Shown piece after piece: positions 7,572 through 16,823 of a DNA stretch of 64,000 bases. The first letter of the stretch is position 1; the number at the start of each line of letters is the position of its first letter. Location of the stretch: assembly GCF_012396315.1 (NCBI RefSeq), contig NZ_JAAXPF010000009.1:1-64000 (forward strand), given 5' to 3'. The stretch comes from Corynebacterium mucifaciens (GTDB lineage Bacteria; Actinomycetota; Actinomycetes; Mycobacteriales; Mycobacteriaceae). Under the pieces are notes generated by a model. It was not told where the DNA came from. It was given only the letters and a program-made list of their open reading frames with translations, and ran no database searches. The position numbers were made by a program, and so were the translations under genes.

Positions 7572-9389
7572 ATGACAACCGATTACCAGCCTGCTGGACG
7601 CACAGCCCTGCGCACGATCGCGGCCGGGCTTGCCGGGGGCGTGCTGGCGCTGGCGGCCTGGTTTGTGCTGCACCGGATCGCGCTACCGGCGTTTAACACG
7701 TCGATGGTGACACGGTCGCTCGCCACCGCGGCGTCCTTCTTGCTCATCGGCATCGGCGCCGTGCTGGCCTTCCTGTGGGCGCGGGGGAAGCGCCACTGGG
7801 TCTCCGCAGCCGTGATGTCGCTGGTGCCGGCGGGGCTGGTGGTGTCGTCCGTCGGCATCCCGCTCGCGGCGACCAAGCTGTACTTGGACGGCATCCAGGT
7901 GGACCAGGGCTTCCGCACGCAGTTCCTCTCCCGGATGGCGGAAAACCTCGGCCACGCCGACATGGCCTACAAGGACTTGCCCACTTTCTACCCCATGGGG
8001 TGGTTCTGGCTGGGCGGGCGGCTAGCAAACGTGCTGGGCATGCAGGGCTGGGAGGTGTACCAGCCGTTCGCTATCGCCTCGCTCGCTGCGGCGGCGGCCA
8101 TGCTGACCCCGGTGTGGCGCAGGCTCACCGGCTCGCTGCCCACGGCCTTGGCCATCGCCACGGTCACCACCGCGGTGGTGCTCACGGAGGTGCCGGAGGA
8201 ACCGTACGCGGCAGTGGTGGCTATGTTTGTGCCGGCCGCGGCGGTCATGGCGTACCGCGCGGCGCGCGGCTCGTGGGCATCAACAATCGCGCTGGCCGTC
8301 TACCTGGGCATCTCCGCCAGCTTCTACACCTTGTTCACGGCGATTGCGGCGCTGACCACTGTGATGATCGCGGTCGTGCTGGCGTTTGCCTCCCGCAGCC
8401 TGAAGCCCCTGCTCCACCTGGTGGTGGCCGGCGTGGCGTCGCTCGCCATCGCCGCGATTTCCTGGGGCCCGTACATCTGGCGCGTGCTCACGGGCGACGA
8501 GCAGCGCGAGTCCACAGCAAACCACTTCTTGCCCATCGAAGGCACGTACTTCCCCCTACCGTTCCTCTCCTTCTCCCTTGTGGGGCTGTTGTCCATGATC
8601 GGCCTGGTGTACCTGGTGTACCGGTTCAAGGACCCGGTGGTGGGGGCCCTTGGGGCGTCGATAGGCGTGTGCTACCTGTGGGCGCTTGCCTCGATGGCGA
8701 TCACTCTGGTGGGCACCTCGCTGCTGGGTTTCCGCCTGGAAGTACTGATCGTGGAGCTGTTTGTCACCCTCGGCGTGCTCGCCATCGCGAGGTTCGGGGT
8801 GCCCAAGTACACCGCGGCCGTGGCTGCCGTTGTGGCGGTGGGCGCGCTGCAAATGGTGCAGCACATCCCGGTGGAGAACGAGGACTACATCGACCAGGCC
8901 TACGCGGACACCGACGGCAACGGCGAGCGGGCCGACCGCTTCCCGGCCGACGCAGGGCGCTACTACAACGAGATTGCCGCCTACATCGAAGACCACGGCT
9001 ACAAGGTGAACGAGGCGGTGGTCTACACCGACGAGATCAACTTCATGGCGTACCACCCCTTCTTCGGCTTCAACGCTTTTACCAGCCACTACGCCAACCC
9101 GCTGGGCGAATTCGAGCAACGCAACGACGAGTTGAAGCGCTGGGCGGAGATCTCCTACGAGGACCCGGAGCACTTCACCGAGGCGGTGGACAACTCGCAG
9201 TGGGAGCCGCCGGCCGCCTTTATCTTCCGCGACAACGGCGAAAACGGCTACAAGACCCACATCGCGCACGACATCTACCCCAGCCAGCCGAACGTGCGCT
9301 ACGAGGGCCTGTACTACAACCCAGAGGCCTTTGAACAGGACTGGGACGTCAAACAGATCGGCCCGTTTGCCGTCGCGGTGAGGAAGTAA
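7572..9389 (+). CDS. aftA: Galactan 5-O-arabinofuranosyltransferase AftA
   Basis: The product is 605 residues. The first ~425 residues are mostly membrane helices of GT-C type and the last ~175 are soluble and periplasmic. Segments such as LYLDGIQVDQGFRTQFLSRM, YPMGWFWLGG and FNAFTSHYANPLGEFEQRN fit AftA, which uses decaprenyl-phospho-arabinose to add the first arabinofuranose to galactan. Identity rests on these features and on its position immediately before emb, the arrangement in Corynebacterium. Start ATG 7572 lies 20 nt after the regulator stop; the frame continues upstream, but that part overlaps the regulator. The emb start is 1 nt after the stop, so they form an operon. Confidence 0.88.
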   Translation: MTTDYQPAGRTALRTIAAGLAGGVLALAAWFVLHRIALPAFNTSMVTRSLATAASFLLIGIGAVLAFLWARGKRHWVSAAVMSLVPAGLVVSSVGIPLAATKLYLDGIQVDQGFRTQFLSRMAENLGHADMAYKDLPTFYPMGWFWLGGRLANVLGMQGWEVYQPFAIASLAAAAAMLTPVWRRLTGSLPTALAIATVTTAVVLTEVPEEPYAAVVAMFVPAAAVMAYRAARGSWASTIALAVYLGISASFYTLFTAIAALTTVMIAVVLAFASRSLKPLLHLVVAGVASLAIAAISWGPYIWRVLTGDEQRESTANHFLPIEGTYFPLPFLSFSLVGLLSMIGLVYLVYRFKDPVVGALGASIGVCYLWALASMAITLVGTSLLGFRLEVLIVELFVTLGVLAIARFGVPKYTAAVAAVVAVGALQMVQHIPVENEDYIDQAYADTDGNGERADRFPADAGRYYNEIAAYIEDHGYKVNEAVVYTDEINFMAYHPFFGFNAFTSHYANPLGEFEQRNDELKRWAEISYEDPEHFTEAVDNSQWEPPAAFIFRDNGENGYKTHIAHDIYPSQPNVRYEGLYYNPEAFEQDWDVKQIGPFAVAVRK

Positions 9390-9390
9390 G

Positions 9391-12300
9391 GTGTCCGCTG
9401 TGAAAAAAGTCCAGACCACCGCGGCCGTCGCAGGCCTGATCGCGTTTGTCCTGTTGCTGCTCACCCCGTTCTTGCCGGTGAAGCAGACAGAATCGAGCGT
9501 GTCGTGGCCGCAGAACGGCACCGTGGGTTCCATCAACGCGCCGTTGATCTCGCTCGCGCCGCAGGAGCTCGACGTCACAGTGCCGGTCCAGGCTCTCGAC
9601 GAGCTCCGCGACGACCAAACCATGGTCCTGGGCACCCTGCCGGAGGGCTCGCCCAAGGCCAGCGACCGCGGCTTCTTCGTCACCTCCCCCGAGGGCGGGC
9701 TGGTGGTCAGCTCGCTCAACGACGTGCTGCTTCAGCTCACTGCGGATGAGGTCTCGAAGCTTCCCGGCGACGCGCAGCTCGTGGCGACCCTCACCCACGA
9801 GGGCACGACCGTGGAGATCCCAGGCACGGACTACGCCGAGGAGCGCGACGAGGACTACCGCCCGCAACTCACCGGCATCTACACCGAGCTCAAGGACTCG
9901 CCGCAGCTTATGGACGCTGGCCTGTCCGCCCACGTGGACATCAACTCCCGCTTCACCTCGCAGCCGACCCTGCTGAAGACGCTGGCCATGGTCTTCGGCC
10001 TCATCTTCGCCCTCGTTGCGTTGTGGGCGTTGCGCAAGCTCGACGGCCCTGCCCCGCGTCGCCGCCGCCAGGGGTTCAAGCCTCTCGACGCCGTGGTGGT
10101 CGCCGTCCTCGGCTTCTGGCACGTCTTCGGCGCCAATACCTCCGACGACGGCTTCCTGCTCACCATGGCGCGCGTGGCGGCGAACACGGACTACATGGCC
10201 AACTACTACCGCTGGTACGGCGTGCCGGAGGCGCCGTTCGGCTCCCCGTTCTACGACCTGCTGGCGGTGTTGTCGCAGGTGAGCACCGCGTCCATGTGGA
10301 TGCGTCTGCCCGCCTTGTTCGCCGCGCTCGGCACGTGGTGGCTGCTCTCCCGCGAGATCCTGCCCCGGCTGGGCACCGCGGTCGCGGACCGCCGGATGGC
10401 GCACTGGACCGCGGCGCTGGTGTTCCTGGCGTTCTGGTTGCCGTACAACAATGGCACGCGCCCGGAGCCGATCATCGCCTTCGGCCTCATGCTCACCTGG
10501 GCGCTGTTCGAGCGCGCCATGGAGACCGACCGCCTCGCCCCGGCGGCGTGGGGCACCATTGCAGCCGCCCTCACCCTGGCCTGCGGCCCGACCGGCCTGG
10601 CGGCGGTGGGCGTGTTCCTGATTGCCCTGCCCTGGGTGCTGCGGACCATCGGACGCCGCCAGGCGAAGCTCGCCCACATCGCCCCGTTTTTGGGCGCGGG
10701 CATGGCCGTGATGGTGCCGGTGTTCAAGGACCAGACCCTAGCCACGGTGCTGGAGGCCACCGCTGTCCGCTCCGAGGTAGGCCCGGCCATGCGCTGGTTC
10801 GAGGAGTGGAGCCGCTACTCGGTCTTGTTCGAGCAGACCGTGGACGGCTCCCTGACGCGCCGCTTCCCCATGTTCGTGCTCGCCTTGAGCGTCGGCTTGA
10901 TCCTGTGGTGGTTCGCACGCGGCGGGGAGAAGACCCCGACGGCGAAGCGGATGATGCTGATCATCGGCCTGTCCACGTTCTTCCTCATGTTCACGCCGAC
11001 GAAATGGACGCACCACTTCGGCATCTACGCCGGCCTGGGCGCGGCGATCGCGGCATACGGCTCGGTGGTGCTGTCCCGCGTCGCGCTGCAGTCCAACCGC
11101 AACCGCTCCTTCGCCACGGCGGCAGTGCTCTTCCTGCTTGCGCTCACCCTGGCGGGCTGGAACGGCTGGTGGTACGTCGCCTCCTACGCCGTGCCCTGGT
11201 GGGATCGCACGCCGCAGTTCAAGGCTGTCGAGGCCAACACGGTGGTGCTGGTGCTAGCGCTGGCGGTATTCCTGGTGGGCGTGGTGCAGTCCATGAGAGG
11301 GCCCAAGCCTGTCGACGCCTCACGGTGGGCCGGCGTCATGTCCGCACCGATCGCGGTGGCGGCCGCCCTCATCGTGGCCTTGTCGTGCCTGACGTTTGTG
11401 AAGTCCTTCGTCTCCCAGGCCCCCGCCTACTCGGTGGGCATGGGCAACGTGAAGACGTTCGCTGGAGACACGTGCGCCCAAGGCGGCGACGTGCTGCTGG
11501 AGGACGACACGAACGATTCCTTCCTCACGCCCATCGACGGGATCCCTCTGGGCAAGTCCCTGGATTCCGGGGAGAACTCCGGGTTCACCCCGGACGGCGT
11601 GCCGGCCTTCATTGCCTCCGACAACGCCGACACCTCTGACGGGGCGAACCAGCAGGTGCAGGACGACGACACCGAGGACGTGGACCCGGGTTCGGACGAG
11701 GCGCAGTCCACCTCCCGCGTGAACACGCAGGGCAACCGTTCGAAGTCCCTCCGCGGTGTGAACGGTTCGACCGTGCGCCTGCCGTTCGGGCTGGACTACA
11801 ACCGCGTGCCGGTGCTGGGCACCTTCGAGGACGAGCCCACGCAATCCGCCAACCTCGAGACCGCCTGGTTCGAGCTGCCGGAGGAATCTGAAGACCGCCC
11901 GCTGCTCGTCGCGTCCGTGGCCGGACGCATCGCCCACCACGACATCAACGGCATTGAGCAGGAGGGCACCACACTCGAGCTGCAGTACGGACGCACCACC
12001 TCCGGCGGCGTGGAGGAGCTCGGCGCCGTGGAGATGCTGGACCAGGGCCCGTCGCCGGAGTGGCGCAACCTGCGTTACCCGCTCGACCAGATCCCGGACG
12101 AGGCTGACGTCGTGCGCTTGGTGGCCGAAGACACCTCGCTGGCGGAGAACGACTGGATGGCCGTGACCCCGCTGCGCAACCCGAAGCTGGTTGAGCTCGG
12201 CGACGTGTTCGACGAAGACACCCCGGGCCTGTTGGACTGGACCGTGGCCTTCCAGTACCCGTGCCAGCGCCCCTTCTTCCACTACGCGGGCGTGAACGAG

Positions 12301-12594
12301 ATCCCGGAGTTCCGCATCATGCCGGACGCCCCGGGCAAGGCGCAGCTGTCCGGCTTCATGGACTTCCTCGGCGGCGGCGCGCTCGCCCCGGCGGAGGCGG
12401 TGAACACGTCCTACGAGATCCCCGGTTACCTCAGGGACGACTGGCAGCGGGACTGGGGTTCCATCGCCAAGTACACCCCGCGCACCAACTCCGCCGGCGA
12501 CACCCCGGCGCTCGCGCAGGTAGATCTCGCCGAGACCACACGGTGGGGCCTGTACACCCCGGGTCCGATGAAGATCCGTGACCCGAACGAGTGA
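9391..12594 (+). CDS. emb: Arabinosyltransferase Emb (ethambutol target family)
   Basis: The product is 1067 residues, starting with GTG 1 nt after the aftA stop. It has an N-terminal helix, a periplasmic loop, then a GT-C core. The GANTSDDGFLLTMAR motif (Asp252, Asp253) is the DDX catalytic site, and DYMANYYRWYGVPEAPFGSP is typical of Emb proteins. A membrane block runs to about residue 680. The rest is a large periplasmic C-terminal domain with carbohydrate-binding character. It extends arabinan on arabinogalactan using decaprenyl-phospho-arabinose. Corynebacteria carry one emb gene where mycobacteria have three, and only one is present here. The acidic linker at about 745-770 looks disordered. 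Confidence 0.92.
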   Translation: MSAVKKVQTTAAVAGLIAFVLLLLTPFLPVKQTESSVSWPQNGTVGSINAPLISLAPQELDVTVPVQALDELRDDQTMVLGTLPEGSPKASDRGFFVTSPEGGLVVSSLNDVLLQLTADEVSKLPGDAQLVATLTHEGTTVEIPGTDYAEERDEDYRPQLTGIYTELKDSPQLMDAGLSAHVDINSRFTSQPTLLKTLAMVFGLIFALVALWALRKLDGPAPRRRRQGFKPLDAVVVAVLGFWHVFGANTSDDGFLLTMARVAANTDYMANYYRWYGVPEAPFGSPFYDLLAVLSQVSTASMWMRLPALFAALGTWWLLSREILPRLGTAVADRRMAHWTAALVFLAFWLPYNNGTRPEPIIAFGLMLTWALFERAMETDRLAPAAWGTIAAALTLACGPTGLAAVGVFLIALPWVLRTIGRRQAKLAHIAPFLGAGMAVMVPVFKDQTLATVLEATAVRSEVGPAMRWFEEWSRYSVLFEQTVDGSLTRRFPMFVLALSVGLILWWFARGGEKTPTAKRMMLIIGLSTFFLMFTPTKWTHHFGIYAGLGAAIAAYGSVVLSRVALQSNRNRSFATAAVLFLLALTLAGWNGWWYVASYAVPWWDRTPQFKAVEANTVVLVLALAVFLVGVVQSMRGPKPVDASRWAGVMSAPIAVAAALIVALSCLTFVKSFVSQAPAYSVGMGNVKTFAGDTCAQGGDVLLEDDTNDSFLTPIDGIPLGKSLDSGENSGFTPDGVPAFIASDNADTSDGANQQVQDDDTEDVDPGSDEAQSTSRVNTQGNRSKSLRGVNGSTVRLPFGLDYNRVPVLGTFEDEPTQSANLETAWFELPEESEDRPLLVASVAGRIAHHDINGIEQEGTTLELQYGRTTSGGVEELGAVEMLDQGPSPEWRNLRYPLDQIPDEADVVRLVAEDTSLAENDWMAVTPLRNPKLVELGDVFDEDTPGLLDWTVAFQYPCQRPFFHYAGVNEIPEFRIMPDAPGKAQLSGFMDFLGGGALAPAEAVNTSYEIPGYLRDDWQRDWGSIAKYTPRTNSAGDTPALAQVDLAETTRWGLYTPGPMKIRDPNE

Positions 12595-12618
12595 CGGGGT
12601 CAGATGTAGCATTGGGGC

Positions 12619-14514
12619 ATGCATGACCTCTTTGAACTGGTAAACGGCGAATGGGCGGCCACCCACGAGATCCCCGCTGACCGCGGCATCGACGGCGCGT
12701 TTTACGCCCTGCGCGATAAGTCCGAAGCCGACGTGCGGGCGATCCTCGAGGACGGGGCGGGCCTGGGCGGCGCCCTCTTCCAATCCTTCATGGATGTTGA
12801 CCGGGTCAACGCCGCGGGCATCGACGCGGTGAACGACGACCTGGCCAAGATCGAGGTCGCCGATGTCGAGGGCTTTGTCCGCGGCCTTGGCGAGCTCGAG
12901 CGCGTGGGCATCGGCGGCCCGGTCACGTACTGGGTGGAGAAGGACTCGCAGGGCGAGGACTCGGTGCCCTACCTCATCCAGTCGGGCCTGGGCTTACCGG
13001 ACGAGGCCTACTACCGCGACGAGGACCACGCGGACACCCTCGCCGCGTATAAAGAGCACGTCGCCACCATGCTCGGTTTCCTCGAGCCGAAGTACCTGCT
13101 CGGCTTGACGCCGGCGATCGCCGCGGAGCGCATCGTCAACCTGGAGACGCATCTGGCCGCGAGCCATTGGGACGTGGTCAAGGCCCGCGACGCGGTGGCC
13201 ACCTACAACCCGACCACGCTCGAGGAGATGCCGCCGCTGGTGCGCGTGCTCTTGAGCGCCTCCGGCATCCCCGACGGCCGCGTCATCGACATGATGCCCT
13301 CCTACACGGCCGACTTGGACGCGATGCTGCGCCGGGAAACGCTGGCGGACTGGCAGCTGTGGGCCGCGTGGAACATTCTGCGCTCGCGCGCCGGTGTGCT
13401 GCCCGAAGAGATCGGCAAGGCGAACTTCGAGTTCTACGGGAAGAAGCTGAGCGGAGCCACCGAGCAGCGGGACCGCTGGAAGCGCGGCGTTGGGCTCGCC
13501 GAATCCCTGGTGGGCGAAGACATCGGGCGAAGCTACGTGGAGAAGCACTTCCCGCCGTCCTCGAAGGAGAAGATGCTGGAGCTGGTGGACTACCTCATCG
13601 CCGCCTACCGCAGCAGGATCCAGCAGCTGGCGTGGATGAGCGAGCCAACCAAACAGCGCGCGCTGGAGAAGCTCGCCCAGTTCAACGCGAAGATTGGCTA
13701 CCCGGAGAAGTGGCGCAGCTACGACGGCCTAAAGTTCGGCCCTGATCTGGTGGACAACGTGCGGGTCGGCTCGGCGTTCGAGCACGACTACCAGCTGTCC
13801 AAGATCGGGCAGCCCTCGGACCGCGGCGAGTGGGTGTCTTCCCCGCAGACCGTCAACGCGTTTTACAACCCAGTGGTCAACGACATCACGTTCCCGGCCG
13901 CGATCCTGCAGCCGCCGTTCTTCGACCCTGAGGCGGACGCCGCCGAGAACTTCGGCGCGATCGGCGCGGTCATTGGCCACGAGATCGGCCACGGCTTCGA
14001 CGACCAAGGCTCGCGTTACGACGGCCTGGGCAACCTGCACTCCTGGTGGACCGACGAGGACCGGAGCAACTTCGAGGAACTGACCGCCAAGCTGGTGGGG
14101 CAGTTCGACGGCTTGGTGCCGAACGTGCTCGAAGGCACGAAGACCAAGGGCGTCAACGGCGAGTTCACCCTCGGGGAGAACATCGGCGACCTCGGCGGGC
14201 TGGGTATCGCCGTGGTGGCGTACACGAAGTACCTGGCGGACCACGAGCTAGAGGACGAGCAGCCCAAGCAGTTCGGCGACCTCGACGGGGAGTACACCGG
14301 CTTCCAGCGCCTGTTCCTCGCGTGGGCGCGCGTGTGGCGCTCCAAGGCGCGCCCGGAGATGGCGGCGCAACTTTTGGCCATCGACCCGCACTCCCCCAAC
14401 GAGTTCCGCTGCAACGTCATCGCCGCCAACGTCGACGAGTTCTACGAGGCGTTCGAGGTGGAGGAAGGCTCCAACATGTGGATCGCGCCCGAGGACCGGG
14501 TGACAATTTGGTAG
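12619..14514 (+). CDS. M13 family (neprilysin-like) zinc metallopeptidase
   Basis: The product is 631 residues. The zinc motif HEIGH (His454, Glu455, His458) is followed by GENIGD (Glu520, Asp524), the third ligand region of M13 peptidases. NAFYNPVVNDITFPA is the usual substrate-binding strand. No signal peptide or membrane anchor is visible, so it is probably cytoplasmic, as in other actinobacterial PepO proteins. TAGCAT (12607-12612) ends 6 nt before the ATG, giving a leaderless promoter despite only 24 nt to the emb stop. A short unknown gene overlaps its 3' end. The substrate is unknown; oligopeptides are expected for the family. Confidence 0.9.
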   Translation: MHDLFELVNGEWAATHEIPADRGIDGAFYALRDKSEADVRAILEDGAGLGGALFQSFMDVDRVNAAGIDAVNDDLAKIEVADVEGFVRGLGELERVGIGGPVTYWVEKDSQGEDSVPYLIQSGLGLPDEAYYRDEDHADTLAAYKEHVATMLGFLEPKYLLGLTPAIAAERIVNLETHLAASHWDVVKARDAVATYNPTTLEEMPPLVRVLLSASGIPDGRVIDMMPSYTADLDAMLRRETLADWQLWAAWNILRSRAGVLPEEIGKANFEFYGKKLSGATEQRDRWKRGVGLAESLVGEDIGRSYVEKHFPPSSKEKMLELVDYLIAAYRSRIQQLAWMSEPTKQRALEKLAQFNAKIGYPEKWRSYDGLKFGPDLVDNVRVGSAFEHDYQLSKIGQPSDRGEWVSSPQTVNAFYNPVVNDITFPAAILQPPFFDPEADAAENFGAIGAVIGHEIGHGFDDQGSRYDGLGNLHSWWTDEDRSNFEELTAKLVGQFDGLVPNVLEGTKTKGVNGEFTLGENIGDLGGLGIAVVAYTKYLADHELEDEQPKQFGDLDGEYTGFQRLFLAWARVWRSKARPEMAAQLLAIDPHSPNEFRCNVIAANVDEFYEAFEVEEGSNMWIAPEDRVTIW

Positions 14515-15176
14515 AGCACATCAACGAGCAGGGCGACCCGAACTTCAATGTCGGCGGGGTCAAGCGGGAGATGTCGCCGGAGCTGCAGTTAGAGCAGCTG
14601 GCGTCCTACATCCACGCCACGTACGAGGATGGGCCGGCCTACCTCGCGCTGTTGCCGGACCGCATCACCCACGCCGCGATGCTCATGCTGGGCACCGCCG
14701 TGGACCACGCGCTTCCGGCGACGAAGTGGGCTGGCGGCGTGACCACCGAGCCGCACGAGCTCGGCGTGGTCTTCCGGCCGTCAGCGCCCACCGGCGCGTG
14801 GGCGGTTTCCGTCTGGGACGGCCCCGCCAATGCGAAAGACATGCTGTGGCGCCCCGACGTGGCAGCGGCGGCGGAGCTCTCCGGCACCACGATTGTGGAC
14901 GTGGACAATCCCGGTGACGCGCAGGCGGCCGTCGACGCAACCGGCGCGCAGACGGTGTGGGCCCTCGGCGACGTGAAGCTGCCTGACGCCGCCAGCTACA
15001 TCGTCACCTTCCCCAGCACCCAGCCTGACGTTGACGGTGTGGTGCAGGTCCGCGCCGGCTCGGGCCTTGCGGGCACCGAGTATTACGCGGACGGGTTTAT
15101 TTCCACCCCAGCAGAAATCCGTCGCCGAGTGCGGGATGCAGCGAACGCGCTTGCTGGGACTCTTCCACCTGTTTGA
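14508..15176 (+). CDS. Conserved protein of unknown function, coupled to the M13 peptidase
   Basis: The product is 222 residues if read from TTG 14508, which overlaps the peptidase stop by 7 nt. A shorter choice is ATG 14571 (MSPELQLEQL). No signal peptide or membrane helix is seen. The protein has an N-terminal helical part, then a mixed region with PHELGVVFRPSAPTGAWAV and LPDAASYIVTFPS. I do not recognise the family. The tight junction suggests co-translation with the metallopeptidase, perhaps as an accessory factor. Its last 80 nt overlap a gene on the opposite strand, an unusually long convergent overlap. Confidence 0.65.
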   Translation: MVEHINEQGDPNFNVGGVKREMSPELQLEQLASYIHATYEDGPAYLALLPDRITHAAMLMLGTAVDHALPATKWAGGVTTEPHELGVVFRPSAPTGAWAVSVWDGPANAKDMLWRPDVAAAAELSGTTIVDVDNPGDAQAAVDATGAQTVWALGDVKLPDAASYIVTFPSTQPDVDGVVQVRAGSGLAGTEYYADGFISTPAEIRRRVRDAANALAGTLPPV

Positions 15177-15843
15177 TGCCCATGTGGGTGTCCACCGTGT
15201 TCTCGTAGGCGGTGCCGTACGTCAGCGCCGCAACCGTCCAGGTCTCCTCGCCAATCTCGCCGTAGGAGACGCTGCCGGTGGCGCTCTTCCTGTTGTCGGA
15301 CCACCCCATCTTGGAGCCTGTGACCCGTTGGAGGCGGGCGGTGCCGAAGCCCTGGACGAAGCCGTCCTTGGCCACCTCGGCCTGGTGCTCCATGCCGGCG
15401 AGCAGGGGTTTTGCAACCGGGTCCCAGAGGATCGCGTTCACGAACGTGGCTAGGTCGCGCGCGGAGGTTTCCGTCTTGCCCCAGGAGCCGCCCCGGCGCG
15501 TTTGCTCCAACTCGAAGTCCTTGGCTATCTCGTCGATTGCCTTGGGGTGCGCACGATCAAGCGAGGTGGCGATCGCGTCGTCGGAGGTCTCCACCATTTC
15601 CTGCACCTTCGCCTGCTCTTCGGCGGTGCCGTTGTACAGCACCCAGTAGCCCAGGTAGAGCTTGGCCAGGGACAGCGCCGGGCGCGGCTCCTCCCCCTCC
15701 GGTGAGATGCTGACGCGCCCGTCCGGGTGCACCACCGCGAGCGCGGTGCGCTCCCGCGCGTAACCGGGGTCCACGTGGTACGCGTGGGCTTGGGGGGCGA
15801 GCAGCACGCTTAGCGACGTCGCCAGCGCCGCCACACGCTTCAT
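15097..15843 (-). CDS. Secreted beta-lactamase-fold serine hydrolase-like protein
   Basis: The product is 248 residues with a signal peptide (cleavage near AQA-HAY, residue 21). SLAK (Ser58-Lys61) is an SxxK motif and TSDDAIA is close to the SxN motif, so the fold is that of class A beta-lactamases or DD-peptidases. KTG is not clearly present; the later stretch reads VTGSKMGWSDN. The start is ATG 15843; GTG 15846, one codon earlier, is equally possible. It shares 1 to 4 nt with the VOC gene stop and is therefore coupled to it. Cell-wall peptide hydrolysis is possible but unproven. Confidence 0.7.
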   Translation of the reverse strand: MKRVAALATSLSVLLAPQAHAYHVDPGYARERTALAVVHPDGRVSISPEGEEPRPALSLAKLYLGYWVLYNGTAEEQAKVQEMVETSDDAIATSLDRAHPKAIDEIAKDFELEQTRRGGSWGKTETSARDLATFVNAILWDPVAKPLLAGMEHQAEVAKDGFVQGFGTARLQRVTGSKMGWSDNRKSATGSVSYGEIGEETWTVAALTYGTAYENTVDTHMGIKQVEESQQARSLHPALGDGFLLGWK

Positions 15844-16523
15844 CACAGCACCGATTCCGCTTCGTCGATGTCGTCGAAGACGGGTTCATCCACCTCGGAC
15901 AGGAAGAACTGCGCGCCGTTCGAGTCGTGCACGCCCGCGGTGCCGTTCTCGGGGCCGAACTCCACGCCGCCGCCGAGGTTCTCCACCTGGCTGCAGGCAG
16001 CGGCGACGTCGCGCACGCCGAAGTAGCTGAACCACTGGGCGTGCTCACCCACGAACATGCCCAGAAACGGCGCGCCGTCCTCGAACGCGATGTAGTAGCC
16101 GTCCTCCTCGCGGATCTCCCAGTCGAAGAGCTCGCCGTAGAAGTCGATGGCCTCCACGCTCGGCGCGGAGTACTCGTACCACACCGGCACACCCGGCTCA
16201 CCTGCGGCGACGAAGCGCTCTTCCGGGTCCTTCAACCCGAACAAGCCGCCGGCGGGATCCTGGCACAGGGTCACCGTCTCGTCGGAGCTGAGCACTTTGC
16301 CGCCGAGCTTCTCCACGTCGTCAGGGTTGCCGATGAAGGAGGTGACCCACATGTCCATCTGCGCCGGAACGAGCCCCGCCACCGGCAGACCGTCTTTTCT
16401 GACCGTGCCGTCCACGATCTCCCAGCCGAGCAGCTCGGAGTAGAAGTGGGTGGACTTCAGCAGGTTCCGGGTGACCAGGTCCTGCCAGAACGGCATGCCT
16501 TCCTTGCCCTCGAAAGCCGGCAT
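15843..16523 (-). CDS. VOC family protein with two glyoxalase-like domains
   Basis: The product is 226 residues with two beta-alpha-beta-beta-beta repeats. The first holds FWQDLVTRNLLKSTHFYSEL and the second SVEAIDFYGELFDW, each followed by DPAGGLFGL or DSNGAQFFL type strands. This duplication resembles actinobacterial VOC proteins of unknown substrate. Start ATG 16523 is preferred because GGAGG lies just upstream, inside the S4 gene end. The frame could run to 16538, but that would hide the ribosome site. The A of TAA/ATG is shared with the S4 gene stop. Confidence 0.8.
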   Translation of the reverse strand: MPAFEGKEGMPFWQDLVTRNLLKSTHFYSELLGWEIVDGTVRKDGLPVAGLVPAQMDMWVTSFIGNPDDVEKLGGKVLSSDETVTLCQDPAGGLFGLKDPEERFVAAGEPGVPVWYEYSAPSVEAIDFYGELFDWEIREEDGYYIAFEDGAPFLGMFVGEHAQWFSYFGVRDVAAACSQVENLGGGVEFGPENGTAGVHDSNGAQFFLSEVDEPVFDDIDEAESVL

Positions 16524-16813
16524 TACATGTTCCTCCACTTCTCCGGGTCGAAGTCGTCGTCGGCGGTGCGCTCGTCGAAGTAGTCATCGTCGTTATCGTC
16601 GCCCGCGATCACGGTAGCGGAATCGGCGTCGAGGCCGACGGTATCGCCGTCGATAAGCGAATGCCCGCGAGAGGTGACCACCTGGTTATTCACGGTGACC
16701 TCGCCGGCGAGGATCGCTTCCTTGGCGTGGCCGCCGGATTCGACGAGGTTGGCCAGTTTGAGAAATTGGCCGAGTTTGATCGTCTCGCCCGAAATGGGCA
16801 CGTCGATATGCAT
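16523..16813 (-). CDS. Small S4-domain RNA-binding protein with acidic tail
   Basis: The product is 96 residues. An S4 domain (about 10-65) reads TIKLGQFLKLANLVESGGHA and GEVTVNNQVVTSRG, the YaaA/YbcJ-like single-domain type that binds RNA or ribosomes. The last 25 residues are very acidic (DDNDDDYFDE, DDDFDPEKW). AGTCTA (16821-16826; TAGACT on the - strand) ends 7 nt before the ATG and acts as a leaderless -10. The same bases contain the stop codon of the neighbouring SDR gene. It heads an operon with the VOC and hydrolase genes. Confidence 0.8.
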   Translation of the reverse strand: MHIDVPISGETIKLGQFLKLANLVESGGHAKEAILAGEVTVNNQVVTSRGHSLIDGDTVGLDADSATVIAGDDNDDDYFDERTADDDFDPEKWRNM

Positions 16814-16823
16814 GCCGGTTAGT

